Assembly: GCF_014199955.1 (NCBI RefSeq)
Contig: NZ_JACHOQ010000008.1
Span: forward strand, 25,241-89,240
Direction: 5' to 3'
Origin: Brevundimonas aurantiaca
Lineage (GTDB): Bacteria > Pseudomonadota > Alphaproteobacteria > Caulobacterales > Caulobacteraceae
DNA: 64,000 nucleotides
Part shown: positions 17,102 to 27,855 of the stretch, in pieces
Layout: each line of letters starts with the position of its first letter
Numbering within the stretch: the stretch's first letter is position 1
The notes under the pieces: generated by a model
Seen by the model: the letters and a program-made list of their open reading frames with translations, nothing else
The model's database searches: none
What the model was told of the DNA's origin: nothing
Program-made: the position numbers and the translations under genes

Positions 17102-18217
17102 TTGGCCCGTCCAGCGATCGACCTTGACTATCTGAAGTCCCGCCTCGCCGACCTGCTGAACACGCCCAGCCCCACCGGCTATACCGACGAGGCCGTGTGG
17201 CAGGTGTGCCGGGAGTTGCAGCGGCTGGGGCTGGACTATGAACTGACCCGACGCGGCGCCATCCGGGCCCGCCTGCCGGGCCGGGCCCCCAAACCTGCCC
17301 GCGCGGTCGTGGCCCACGTCGACACCCTGGGCGCCCAGGTCAAACAGGTGAAGGACAACGGCCGGCTGGAGCTGGTGGCCATCGGCCACTGGTCGTCGCG
17401 CTTCGCGGAGGGCGCGCGGGCCACAGTCTTTTCGGAGGGCGGCGCCTGGCGCGGCACCATCCTGCCGCTGAAGGCCTCGGGCCACACCTTCAATGAGGAG
17501 GTGGACACCCAGCCGGTCAGCTGGCGTCAGGTCGAGCTGCGCATCGACGCCGTGACCCACGGGCGCGACGACACCCTGGCTCTCGGGATCGACGTCGGCG
17601 ACATCGTCGCCATCGACCCCCAGCCCGAGTTCACCGACACCGGCTTTATCGTCTCGCGCCATCTGGACGACAAGGCGGGGGTCGCGGTCCTTTTGGCCGC
17701 TCTCGAATGCATGATCCGCGAGGAGCGCACCCCCACGGTCGACACCTGGTGGCTGTTCACCATCGCCGAGGAGGTGGGGCTGGGCGCCTCGTCCGTGCTG
17801 ATCCCGGACGTGGCGGCCATGGTCACGGTCGACAACGGCACGACGGCGCCGGGCCAGAACTCGTCGGAGTTCGGCGTCACCATCGCCATGGCCGACCAGA
17901 CGGGGCCGTTCGACTGGCACCTGTCGCGCAAACTGGTCCAACTGGCGCGCGACCACGACATCGCGCATCAGAAGGACGTCTTCCGCTACTACCGCTCGGA
18001 CTCGGCCTCTGCGCTGGAATCCGGGGCGGACATCCGCACCGCCTTGATCACCTTCGGCGTGGACGCCAGCCACGGCTATGAGCGAATCCACGAAACCGCC
18101 CTGGCGGACCTGACGCGTCTGCTGATCGCCTATGCCGAGAGCGAGGTCGAAATCGGCCGCGACGCCAAACCCCTGAGCGGGGTCAAGGGCTTCACCCACC
18201 AGCCGGTCGACGAATAG
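17102..18217 (+). CDS. NAGGN-system M42/M20-type metallopeptidase
   Basis: A 371-residue co-catalytic metallopeptidase. Likely metal ligands and catalytic residues are in AHVDTLG, SRHLDDKAGVAV, TIAEEVGLGAS and TVDNGT, and VDASHGYERIHET near the C-terminus, matching the M42 (FrvX-like) pattern. It starts with TTG, supported by AAGGAGG at 17091-17097 and the ten-base spacing after ngg. A peptidase of this kind is the standard third gene of NAGGN clusters; whether it degrades the dipeptide or processes a precursor is not established. No signal peptide, so cytoplasmic. Confidence 0.85.
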   Translation: MARPAIDLDYLKSRLADLLNTPSPTGYTDEAVWQVCRELQRLGLDYELTRRGAIRARLPGRAPKPARAVVAHVDTLGAQVKQVKDNGRLELVAIGHWSSRFAEGARATVFSEGGAWRGTILPLKASGHTFNEEVDTQPVSWRQVELRIDAVTHGRDDTLALGIDVGDIVAIDPQPEFTDTGFIVSRHLDDKAGVAVLLAALECMIREERTPTVDTWWLFTIAEEVGLGASSVLIPDVAAMVTVDNGTTAPGQNSSEFGVTIAMADQTGPFDWHLSRKLVQLARDHDIAHQKDVFRYYRSDSASALESGADIRTALITFGVDASHGYERIHETALADLTRLLIAYAESEVEIGRDAKPLSGVKGFTHQPVDE

Positions 18218-18241
18218 GTCGACTGAGGGGGTTTGCCGGCG

Positions 18242-18646
18242 TCAGCGCCTGTCCATTCTCCCAGGCTCCGCCCTCGGGGCTCGCCCAGGCTCCGCCCTCG
18301 CGGCCCGGCGCCAGGGCCAGCAGCCCTCGATCTCCGTTTCCAGCGAAAAGCTGAGGAAGGTCCGTATCAGGACCACCAGACCCAGCAGGCCGACCGTTTG
18401 AAGCGTCAGGGGTGCGGTGATGGTGCTGATGATGTCCGCCCCGACCAGGAGTTCCAGGCCGAGGAGGATGCCGCGGCCCAGGTTCGCCCGATAGGTGGTA
18501 TAGGCCTGGCGCCAGTTTCGATCCCGGACGCCGTGCAGGGCGAACAGCCCGGTCGCCAGCAGGACTCCGCCCACGATGATGCCGGCGCCGGCCAATTCCA
18601 GCAGCACCGCAAACGGTTGGATGAAGGCGTGAACCTGGCTCAGCAT
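18242..18646 (-). CDS. DUF1622 family membrane protein
   Basis: A 134-residue protein with three hydrophobic segments (about residues 12-40, 58-80 and 82-100). The pattern ELAGAGIIVGGVLLA, then R-x-x-L-G-R-G-I-L-L-G-L-E-L-L-V-G-A-D-I, is that of DUF1622, a family of small inner-membrane proteins of unknown function. The C-terminal tail after residue 110 is R/A/E/P-rich and comes from a DNA tandem repeat (18260-18300), so it is likely strain-specific. The gene converges on the NAGGN operon 24 bases away. Confidence 0.8.
   Translation of the reverse strand: MLSQVHAFIQPFAVLLELAGAGIIVGGVLLATGLFALHGVRDRNWRQAYTTYRANLGRGILLGLELLVGADIISTITAPLTLQTVGLLGLVVLIRTFLSFSLETEIEGCWPWRRAARAEPGRAPRAEPGRMDRR
18260..18300. 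repeat. Two-copy tandem repeat (24-base period)
   Basis: The 17-mer CCCAGGCTCCGCCCTCG occurs at 18260-18276 and again at 18284-18300. It encodes the repeated AEPGR tail of the DUF1622 protein and probably arose by slippage. No regulatory meaning is apparent. Confidence 0.75.
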
Positions 18647-18693
18647 GGCCGTTCCGATCGCTTATCCGTATCGCCGACCTCGTCCGGGCGACG

Positions 18694-20640
18694 TCAACCC
18701 ATGCGCCACAGACGCAGATGTTCAAGCACGTCCGCGACGATCTGTTCCCGCGTGAACCCCGTCAGATCGCGCGCCCGCCCTGCGGCGTCGGAATAGGCGG
18801 ACAGCCGCCATTCCATCGCGCGGCGTTTCTCGGGCGCATCCAGCGCGGTCATGGCGGGGCGCGGACGTCCACGCGCCGCGAGGCGATAATGGAACGTCGG
18901 CCCGTTCTGACCGGTCGCGGTCAGGACCAGGCCTGTCGCCTCGCGCGCCACCTCAGCCTCCAGTCCTTCGGCGGACAGGGCCGCGCGAACCGTCTCAAGG
19001 GCCGGGGCTCCGGCCTGATCCAGCTGGCGGTCGATGTCGCGCCGGTTCGCGGGCGACAGAATGCGTTTGAGCTGTTCGGACAGGGGCGGGCCTTCGGTCT
19101 CGACCGCGCGTCCGGCCAGGTCGGCGTTCATCTGCCGCACCAGTCCGGCGGCCAGCAGGATCATGATGACGGCGAAGGGCAGGGCGGCCACCAGGGTCGC
19201 CGCCTGAAGCGCGCCCAGGCCGCCGGCCAACAGCAGCAGGGCGGCGGCCAGCCCCTCCAGCGAACACCAATAGACCCTTTGCCAACGCGGCGTATCGTCG
19301 GCCCCGCCCGACGCGATGGTGTCGATCACCAATGAGCCGGAATCCGCCGAGGTGACGAAGAAGACCGCCACCAGCAGCACCGCCAGGGTCGAGGTGACGG
19401 CGGCGCCCGGCAGTTCCTCGAAGAAGCGGAATATGGCGGTGGACAGGTCCGCCGTCACCGCATCGGCGATGGCCCCCGCTGCGACCCCCATATCGAGATT
19501 GACCGCCGTATTGCCGAAGATCGTCATCCACAGAAAGGTGAAGCCGGTGGGAACCAGCAGCACGCCGATGACGAACTCCCGCACCGTGCGGCCGCGTGAG
19601 ATGCGGGCGATGAACATGCCCACGAAGGGCGACCAGGCGATCCACCAGGCCCAGTAGAACAGGGTCCAGTTCGCCATCCAGCCGCGGGGCTCATAGGCGT
19701 AGAGGTTGAAGGTGCGGATGAAGAAATGGTCCAGATAGAGGCCGAAGTTCTGGACCAGGGCCTTCAAGAGGAAGCCGGTCGGCCCGACGACCAGGACGAA
19801 CAGCATCAGCAGCACCGCCAGCACCAGGTTCAGCTCCGACAGCCGCCGGACCCCCTTGTCCAGTCCGGTCAGCACCGAGGCGGTCGCGCACGCCATGACC
19901 AAGGCGATCAGCCCCACCTGCACCCAGGGCGTATTGGGCAGGCCGGTCAAATCGTTAAGCCCGCTGTTGATCTGCGACACCCCCAGACCCAGGGAGGTGG
20001 CGATGCCGAACAGGGTGCCGCAGATGGCGAAGACGTCGACGGCGTCGCCGATCGGTCCGTTGATCCTCCGGCCCAACAGGGGCGACAGGCCCGAGCGAAG
20101 GGTCAGCGGCAGGCCCTTGCGATGGGCGAAATAGGCCAGGCTGAGCCCGACCAGCGCATAGACGGCCCAGGCGTGGACGCCCCAATGGGTGAAGGTGATC
20201 ACCATCGCCTCTCGCGCCGCATCGAAGGTGCGGGGCTGGGCCTCGGGCGGGCTGGCGTAATGCTGGATCGGCTCGGCGACGGCGAAATACATCAGGCCGA
20301 TGCCCATGCCGGCGGCGAACAGCATGGCCAGCCAGGAGACATAGGGGAAGTCCGGCTCCGAATCGTCCGGCCCCAGCTTTAGGGCCCCGGTCGGCCCCAG
20401 GGCGAGGAACAGGATCAGCAGCAGAAATCCGGCGACGGCGGCGATGTAGAACCAGCCGAAGGTGTCGATCACCCAGCCTTGAGCGGCCTGGAACAGACGG
20501 TCGGACTCGCCGGGGGCGGCGACGGCCAGGGCCAGCAGCAGGCCGACGATCAGGCTTGCGCCCCAGAAGACGCGCGGATTCATCTTGGTCTTAAGCATGG
20601 ACCTATAGCGTGACAGTTCCGCCATGGTTGCGGACTCCAT
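18694..20640 (-). CDS. BCCT family (choline/betaine-type) transporter
   Basis: A 648-residue polytopic transporter. The BCCT signatures are visible: GMGIGLMYFAVAEP in the early third, HWGVHAWAVYALVGLSLAYF, and the conserved tryptophan segment FYWAWWIAWSPFVGMFIARISRGRTVREF at about 320-350. It should import a betaine, choline or carnitine with Na+ or H+. About 150 residues after the last membrane segment form a cytoplasmic tail, as in BetT-like members where the tail senses osmolarity. Alternative starts exist at residues 6 and 15. Its position after the NAGGN genes makes an osmoadaptation role likely, though it lies on the other strand. Confidence 0.85.
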   Translation of the reverse strand: MESATMAELSRYRSMLKTKMNPRVFWGASLIVGLLLALAVAAPGESDRLFQAAQGWVIDTFGWFYIAAVAGFLLLILFLALGPTGALKLGPDDSEPDFPYVSWLAMLFAAGMGIGLMYFAVAEPIQHYASPPEAQPRTFDAAREAMVITFTHWGVHAWAVYALVGLSLAYFAHRKGLPLTLRSGLSPLLGRRINGPIGDAVDVFAICGTLFGIATSLGLGVSQINSGLNDLTGLPNTPWVQVGLIALVMACATASVLTGLDKGVRRLSELNLVLAVLLMLFVLVVGPTGFLLKALVQNFGLYLDHFFIRTFNLYAYEPRGWMANWTLFYWAWWIAWSPFVGMFIARISRGRTVREFVIGVLLVPTGFTFLWMTIFGNTAVNLDMGVAAGAIADAVTADLSTAIFRFFEELPGAAVTSTLAVLLVAVFFVTSADSGSLVIDTIASGGADDTPRWQRVYWCSLEGLAAALLLLAGGLGALQAATLVAALPFAVIMILLAAGLVRQMNADLAGRAVETEGPPLSEQLKRILSPANRRDIDRQLDQAGAPALETVRAALSAEGLEAEVAREATGLVLTATGQNGPTFHYRLAARGRPRPAMTALDAPEKRRAMEWRLSAYSDAAGRARDLTGFTREQIVADVLEHLRLWRMG

Positions 20641-20676
20641 TGCCGCGTTCGGTTCAAACCGGCTTTCAGACCGTCT

Positions 20677-21714
20677 TCACAGGGGGATTTCCCGCCGCTC
20701 TGCGGCGCTGCGCAGGCCGGCGTCCAGGACGCGCATGACGATCAGCGCCTGGTCGGCGGGAACGGGCGCGGGCGCCTCGCCGCGGACGGCGTCGCGGACT
20801 GCAGCATAGAAGGCCGGGTAGTCGCCGCGTTCGGGCGCAGGCGTGGTGCGGACGGCTCCGCCGTCGATCTGCCTGGTCAGCACGCCGGGCGACGGGTCCA
20901 GACCCCAGTCGGGGGCGCCGGGACGCAGGCCCGCCTTGGATTGGCTCTCCTGGGCGTCGAGGCCGTGTTTGATGAAGCTGCCGCCCGTGCCGTGGACGAC
21001 GTAGCGGAGGCTGGCCTCGGCGGCGAGGTGGCTCATGTTCAGGATGACGCGCAGTCGGTCGTAGCGCAGCAGGACGTGGGCGTAGTCGATGGCGGTCGCG
21101 CCGACGCGCTGGGCCTGGAGGTCGGCGTAGACGCCCAGGGGCGGGCCGAACAGTTGCACCGCCTGGTCGATCAGGTGCGGGCCCAGGTCGGCCCAGACGC
21201 CGCCGTCGCGTCTGTCCTTCCAGCGGTCGGTCACGGTCGGGCGGAAGCGGTCGTAGTGGCTTTCGAACACGGCGATTTCGCCGAGTTCCCCCTCGGCGAT
21301 CAGCCGGCGCAGGGTCAGGAAGTCGGCGTCCCAGCGGCGGTTCTGGAAGACGCTGAAAACGCCGGGCGCATCGGCGGCGACGGCGGCGACTGCCTCAGCC
21401 TGCTCCAGCGTGGCGGCGAAGGGCTTGTCCACCACCACGGACTTGCCGGCCTGAAGCGCGGCGATCGACTGTTCGGCGTGCAGGGCGTCGGGGGTGGCGA
21501 CGACGATCAGGCCGATGTCGTCGCGGGCCAGGGCGGCGTCCAGGTCGGGCAGGACCGCGACGTCCGGCAGGTCGGCGTGAACCGCTTCAGGGCGGGACGA
21601 GACGACGGCGGTCAGGTGCAGGCCGGGGGTCGCTTCGATCAGGGGGGCGTGGAAGGTCTGGCCCGCCAGGCCGTAGCCGACGACGGCGACGCCGATGGGT
21701 GCGTGTGAGGTCAT
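20677..21714 (-). CDS. Gfo/Idh/MocA family oxidoreductase
   Basis: A 345-residue NAD(P)-dependent oxidoreductase with VAVVGYGLAGQTFHAPLI at the N-terminus, VVDKPFA (EKP-type motif) near residue 95, and GGVWADLGPHLIDQAVQLFG in the second domain. This YGLAGxxFHxPL subgroup is often annotated as a YdgJ-like oxidoreductase. The start at 21714 was chosen because the 14 upstream residues overlap the preceding regulator gene; the gap then is seven bases, so the two are probably co-transcribed. The substrate is unknown and a link to propionate metabolism is not obvious. Confidence 0.8.
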   Translation of the reverse strand: MTSHAPIGVAVVGYGLAGQTFHAPLIEATPGLHLTAVVSSRPEAVHADLPDVAVLPDLDAALARDDIGLIVVATPDALHAEQSIAALQAGKSVVVDKPFAATLEQAEAVAAVAADAPGVFSVFQNRRWDADFLTLRRLIAEGELGEIAVFESHYDRFRPTVTDRWKDRRDGGVWADLGPHLIDQAVQLFGPPLGVYADLQAQRVGATAIDYAHVLLRYDRLRVILNMSHLAAEASLRYVVHGTGGSFIKHGLDAQESQSKAGLRPGAPDWGLDPSPGVLTRQIDGGAVRTTPAPERGDYPAFYAAVRDAVRGEAPAPVPADQALIVMRVLDAGLRSAAERREIPL

Positions 21715-21721
21715 GCCCCGA

Positions 21722-23164
21722 TCAATAGCGGTCCGGGCGGGGCCCATCCAGCACATAGGGCACCACGCCGCGCTCGTTCTCGGGCACGTGAAGGGCGCGG
21801 TCCAGGGGCGGGAAGGCGCGCTGGGTGCAGTCGGTGCGCTCGCAGATGCGGCAGCTGACGCCGATCCGGGCGGCGGGGCCGTTCAGGTCCAGGCCGGCGG
21901 CGTAGACCAGGGATCCGGCGTGCTCGACCTCGCAGCCCAGGGACAGGGCGTAGCGGCGATCGTTGGCCAGATAGGAGCCGCTGGGTTTGGACACTGAGCG
22001 TGCAATGGAGATGTAGCGCGAGCCGTCGGGCATCTCGGCCAGCTGGACCCCGATCCGGTCGGGCGTGGCGAAGGCTTCGTGGACGTTCCACAGGGGGCAG
22101 GCGCCGCCGAAGCGGGCGAACTGGAAGCGGGTCGCGCTGTGCCGCTTGGTGATGTTGCCGGCCATGTCGACGCGGGCGAAATAGAAGGGCACCCCGCGCC
22201 AGCCGGGCCGTTGCAGGGTCGAGAGCCGGTGGCAGACCTGTTCGAAACTGACCTGGAAGCGGGTGCGCAGGCGGTCGATGTCGTGTTTCTCGGCCCGCGC
22301 CGCCTCGAGGAAGGCGCGGTAGGGCAACAGGAGCGCGCCGGCGGCGTAGTTGGCCAGGCCGACGCGGGCCACGTCGCGCGCGGCCTGGGTGCGGAAGGCG
22401 GCGCGGTCCAGCTCGCTCTCGATCAGGTCGCGAAAGGACATGAGGGCCAGTTGGTGGGCCTGCTGGAAGGAGCGGGTGGCGCCCGGCTGCCAGGCGTCCA
22501 GGGAGAGTATGCGACTGGCGGGATCGTAGCGGCGCAGCGCCTCCTGACCCGCGACATAGACGGTGCGGACGCCGTGCCGGTCGGCCAGCAGGGTCTCCAG
22601 CGCCCGTTCGATCGGGCCGTCCTGGGGGATGTCGGCCGCCAGGGCCTCGGCCGCCGTGTCCAGGCTGTCGACGTAGTTGTCGCGGTAGTGGAAGAAGTCG
22701 CGGACCTCCTCATAGGGCAGCAGGGCGACGCGGGCGCCCAGTTCGTCGCGGCCCAGGGTGTCGTCCAGCGCCTTCACCCGCTCGTCCAGCTGGCGGAAGG
22801 CCTGGTGCAGGGCCAGGAACTGATGGGCCAGGCGCGGGGTGTTGGCGACGGCCTGTTTCAGCTCGGCCGCGGTCGGGGGCTCGGCCCCGCCGCTGACCGG
22901 ACCGGCGATGTCGGTGGTGGCCTCGCGCAGGTCGGCGATCAGGCGGGCGTCGCCCTCGAGATCGAACAGGCTGGCGTCGATATGGAAGGCGCGGGTCAGG
23001 GCGATCAGGACGCGGGCCGTGGCCGGACGCTGATTGGTCTCGATCTGCGACAGATAGGAGGGCGACAGGCCCAGCCGTTCGGCGCAGGCCTCCAGCGTCC
23101 AGCCGCGCGCCTCGCGCAGCTTGCGCAGCTTGGGTCCCAGAAAAAGCTTCTCAGCCATTCGCAA
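21722..23164 (-). CDS. pccR: ScfR-family regulator, PccR-like (XRE / ImmA-IrrE-like / short-chain acyl-CoA)
   Basis: A 480-residue transcription factor. Residues about 8-65 form an XRE helix-turn-helix ([19 protein letters not shown]). The middle contains an ImmA/IrrE-like region, and the C-terminal half is the ScfR domain with [14 protein letters not shown] and a cysteine cluster CRICERTDC. Members studied in Rhodobacter (PccR, MccR, RamB) control short-chain acyl-CoA genes. This gene is divergent from pccB with TTGCAA-type palindromes between them, matching what is known for PccR. I infer it senses propionyl-CoA or a related ester. It is likely co-transcribed with the downstream oxidoreductase. 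Confidence 0.85.
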   Translation of the reverse strand: MRMAEKLFLGPKLRKLREARGWTLEACAERLGLSPSYLSQIETNQRPATARVLIALTRAFHIDASLFDLEGDARLIADLREATTDIAGPVSGGAEPPTAAELKQAVANTPRLAHQFLALHQAFRQLDERVKALDDTLGRDELGARVALLPYEEVRDFFHYRDNYVDSLDTAAEALAADIPQDGPIERALETLLADRHGVRTVYVAGQEALRRYDPASRILSLDAWQPGATRSFQQAHQLALMSFRDLIESELDRAAFRTQAARDVARVGLANYAAGALLLPYRAFLEAARAEKHDIDRLRTRFQVSFEQVCHRLSTLQRPGWRGVPFYFARVDMAGNITKRHSATRFQFARFGGACPLWNVHEAFATPDRIGVQLAEMPDGSRYISIARSVSKPSGSYLANDRRYALSLGCEVEHAGSLVYAAGLDLNGPAARIGVSCRICERTDCTQRAFPPLDRALHVPENERGVVPYVLDGPRPDRY

Positions 23165-23234
23165 GTTTGCAGTTCACAGCCGCCGCCTTTGCAAGTCCGC
23201 GCAGTTCCGCATCTTTTGCAAAGTTGCGTTTGCC
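23160..23234. promoter_or_regulatory. Cluster of TTGCAA-type sites, probable PccR operators
   Basis: The divergent pccR-pccB gap holds GCAA-GT-TTGC at 23161-23170, TTTGCAA at 23188-23194, a perfect palindrome TTTGCAAA at 23215-23222 and a degenerate continuation GTTGCGTTTGC at 23223-23233. From memory, Rhodobacter PccR recognises paired TTTGCAAA-like sequences. Sites near both gene starts suggest autoregulation as well as pccB control. Confidence 0.6.
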
Positions 23235-23289
23235 ATTTTGCGATGAAGGCGCCACGCCTTGCCGTTCGAACGAGAGGCCGAAACCGATC

Positions 23290-24825
23290 ATGACTCAAGC
23301 CATCCTTGAAGAACTGGAGCGCCGTCGCGCCGCCGCGAAACTGGGCGGCGGGGAAAAGCGTATCGCCGCCCAGCACGCCAAGGGCAAGCTGACGGCGCGC
23401 GAACGCATCGACGTTCTGCTGGACGAGGGCTCCTTCGAGGAGACCGACATGTTCGTCGAGCACCGCAGCCACGACTTCGGGATGGAGACGCAGCGCATCC
23501 CCGGCGACGGGGTGGTGACGGGGCGCGGCACCATCGGCGGGCGGCTGGTCTATGTCTTCTCCAAGGATTTCACGGTGTTCGGCGGCAGCCTGTCGGGCGC
23601 CCATGCGGCCAAGATCGTCAAGCTGCAGAAGATGGCCCTGACCACCGGCGCGCCGATCATCGGCCTGTTCGACGCGGGCGGGGCGCGGATCCAGGAGGGG
23701 GTGGAGAGCCTGGCCGGCTACGCCGACATCTTCCTGCAGAACACCCTGGCCAGCGGCGTCATTCCCCAGATCAGCGTGATCATGGGGCCGTGCGCGGGCG
23801 GCGACGTCTATTCCCCGGCCATCACCGACTTCATCTTCATGGTGAAGGACACCAGCTACATGTACGTGACCGGCCCGGACGTGGTGAAGACGGTCACCAA
23901 TGAGGTCGTCAGCCACGAGGATCTCGGCGGGGCGCGGGTCCATGCCGGCAAGTCGGGCGTGGCGGACGGGGCGTTCGAGAACGACCTGGAGGCCCTGTCG
24001 GAGGTGCGTCGCCTGATCGGCTTTTTGCCCCTGTCGAACCGCGAAAAGCCGCCGGTGCGCGAGAGCTATGACGAGCCCGAGCGGGACGAACCGAGCCTGG
24101 ACACATTGATCCCGGCCAATCCGAACCAGCCCTATGACATGAAGGAGCTGATCCTGAAGGTGGTCGATGAGGCCGACTTCTTCGAGATCGGGGCCGACTT
24201 CGCCAAGAACATCATCTGCGGCTTCGGCCGGCTGGACGGCCAGACGGTCGGGATCGTCGCCAACCAGCCCCAGGTGCTGGCCGGGGTGCTGGACATCGAT
24301 TCAAGCCGCAAGGCCGCGCGCTTCGTGCGCTTCTGCGACGCCTTCGGCATTGCGATCGTCACCTTCGTGGACGTGCCGGGCTTCATGCCGGGGACCAAGC
24401 AGGAGTACGGCGGCCTGATCAAACACGGGGCCAAGCTGCTGTTCGCCTATGCCGAGGCGACGGTTCCGAAACTGACCCTGATCACGCGCAAGGCCTATGG
24501 CGGCGCCTATGACGTGATGAGTTCCAAACACCTGCGCGGCGACGTCAACTACGCCTGGCCCACCGCCGAGATCGCGGTCATGGGCGCCAAGGGCGCGGTC
24601 GAGATCATCTTCCGCAAGGAGGCCGGCGATCCGGCCGCCCTGGCCGCGCGCGAGGCCGAGTACAAGGACCGGTTCGCCAATCCGTTCGTGGCGGCGGGGC
24701 TGGGCTACATCGACGACGTCATCATGCCGCACGGGACGCGACGGCGGCTGGTGAAGGCGCTGCGGACGCTGAAGAACAAGGTCCAGGAGAACCCCTGGAA
24801 GAAGCACGATAATATTCCGCTGTAG
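23290..24825 (+). CDS. pccB: Propionyl-CoA carboxylase beta subunit
   Basis: A 511-residue carboxyltransferase subunit. It carries N-terminal [19 protein letters not shown], the acyl-CoA binding [15 protein letters not shown] and [13 protein letters not shown] oxyanion segment, and in the second half [17 protein letters not shown] and the biotin-binding [16 protein letters not shown] stretch. With PccA it converts propionyl-CoA to (S)-methylmalonyl-CoA. I used the ATG at 23290; the frame is open further upstream, but that part covers the operators. The next gene is not pccA but a foreign insert. Confidence 0.93.
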   Translation: MTQAILEELERRRAAAKLGGGEKRIAAQHAKGKLTARERIDVLLDEGSFEETDMFVEHRSHDFGMETQRIPGDGVVTGRGTIGGRLVYVFSKDFTVFGGSLSGAHAAKIVKLQKMALTTGAPIIGLFDAGGARIQEGVESLAGYADIFLQNTLASGVIPQISVIMGPCAGGDVYSPAITDFIFMVKDTSYMYVTGPDVVKTVTNEVVSHEDLGGARVHAGKSGVADGAFENDLEALSEVRRLIGFLPLSNREKPPVRESYDEPERDEPSLDTLIPANPNQPYDMKELILKVVDEADFFEIGADFAKNIICGFGRLDGQTVGIVANQPQVLAGVLDIDSSRKAARFVRFCDAFGIAIVTFVDVPGFMPGTKQEYGGLIKHGAKLLFAYAEATVPKLTLITRKAYGGAYDVMSSKHLRGDVNYAWPTAEIAVMGAKGAVEIIFRKEAGDPAALAAREAEYKDRFANPFVAAGLGYIDDVIMPHGTRRRLVKALRTLKNKVQENPWKKHDNIPL

Positions 24826-24835
24826 GGGCCAACAG

Positions 24836-25579
24836 ATGCCCACCAAGGCTCTCAATAGGTTTATCGATAGGGTCGTCAGCTACGAGTCTGATCTCGAGCT
24901 GAACGATGTCTTGATACGCAATTTCTTGGACCGGCCAAATTCCCAAGACAGCATTGCGATCGCAATCGGAGTTGATGCTGCGAGGTATCCGAGATTAGGA
25001 AGTCGAGTTAATTCTAAGAATTCGAGAAATATCGTTGGTCTTCACCTCAAGAGAACTTTGTACATCGGTTTTATAAAGGAGCTGTACGAAGATTTTGCTG
25101 ACTATCTATCCACGTCTCTTGCGCGCGCTGCATTAGCTGGAGTCGATCCAAATCGCTTTGTGGGAGAAGTAAGATTGGATTTACATGCCACAGAGATCAT
25201 CGGTGCAGGTTCGTGGGAAGCCGTTGTAAGGCTGATGAGTGAGAAGATTTTCCGCGCCCTAGAGAATGAGCGAAGCACAATCACGCTCATTGATAAAATT
25301 GGAAAACGACTCGGCCTTAGGCTGGAGAAAAATATACTAGATGCAGCAATTCCATATCTAGATGCCCGCCACATACTAGTTCATCGGGATGGTCTGGTGG
25401 ATGAGATTTATAGGAATAAATACCCCACCATTGCTTTGGATGGTGACAAAATTGTCCTTAATCATGTTGTTGTGACGGCGGCAAAGCAGGCAGTCAGAGC
25501 GCTTGCTGAGCACATTGATGAAAAGCTGTTGGCGCAGGGCCTCGTGCGAAATCGCGACATAGCGGGTCAACGCGAATGA
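24836..25579 (+). CDS. Low-GC hypothetical protein, possible HEPN-like domain (247 aa)
   Basis: A 247-residue cytoplasmic protein with no recognised full-length family. Its DNA is close to half G+C with many A/T-ending codons, unlike the surrounding pcc genes, so it was probably acquired horizontally. The N-terminal part is helical. Near residues 178-183 it has R-H-I-L-V-H followed by RDG, which resembles the R-x4-H motif of HEPN ribonucleases and RiboL-PSP-HEPN-type proteins (usually R-N/D/H-x3-H). It lies 10 bases after pccB and 64 before pccA in the same direction, so it would be read through by the pcc transcript. The HEPN call rests on one short motif. Confidence 0.65.
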   Translation: MPTKALNRFIDRVVSYESDLELNDVLIRNFLDRPNSQDSIAIAIGVDAARYPRLGSRVNSKNSRNIVGLHLKRTLYIGFIKELYEDFADYLSTSLARAALAGVDPNRFVGEVRLDLHATEIIGAGSWEAVVRLMSEKIFRALENERSTITLIDKIGKRLGLRLEKNILDAAIPYLDARHILVHRDGLVDEIYRNKYPTIALDGDKIVLNHVVVTAAKQAVRALAEHIDEKLLAQGLVRNRDIAGQRE

Positions 25580-25643
25580 TCAGCGCTCTCTGCTCAAACA
25601 ACTTCTCCACACACCTCTGCGTTCTTCGCGAGTAGGGCAAAAA

Positions 25644-27623
<1,980 letters not shown>

Positions 27624-27639
27624 TGGTTGCCCTTCTCCT

Positions 27640-27836
27640 CTTTCGTCATCCTCCGGCGCTCCGCAGGAGCGACCGGGGGACCCAGCGGCGCCGTAGCGAA
27701 GCGAAGGCGAAAGCCCGCAGGGCGGCGCGTCAGCGCCTCGACGGGCAGGCCGGCGTGTGCGGCAGGTTCGCGCTCTCGCGCGCCGCTGGCTCCCCCGGTC
27801 TGCGCCGCTTCGCGGCTTGCCGGAGGATGACGAAAG
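27640..27836. repeat. Long imperfect inverted repeat between pccA and mutA
   Basis: The outer arms at 27640-27657 and 27819-27836 are perfect 18-base complements beginning CTTTCGTCATCC. Inner arms at 27671-27690 and 27781-27800 match at 19 of 20 positions. The whole occupies almost all of the 232-base gap inside the operon. The start of the arm (GTCATCCTC) is shared with the palindromes at 34060 and 38196, so it looks like a diverged member of one dispersed repeat family. In RNA it would form a large stem-loop that could affect mRNA stability. Confidence 0.8.
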
Positions 27837-27855
27837 TAGAAGGGGGGGCGGGCGC

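Noticed and set aside
18260..18300. Possible CRISPR-like repeat
   Set aside because: Only two copies with a seven-base gap and no further units; a simple tandem duplication.
22079..23293. 404-residue plus-strand frame over the pccR gene
   Set aside because: Gly/Ala/Gln-rich translation without domains; the minus-strand ScfR protein explains the region fully.
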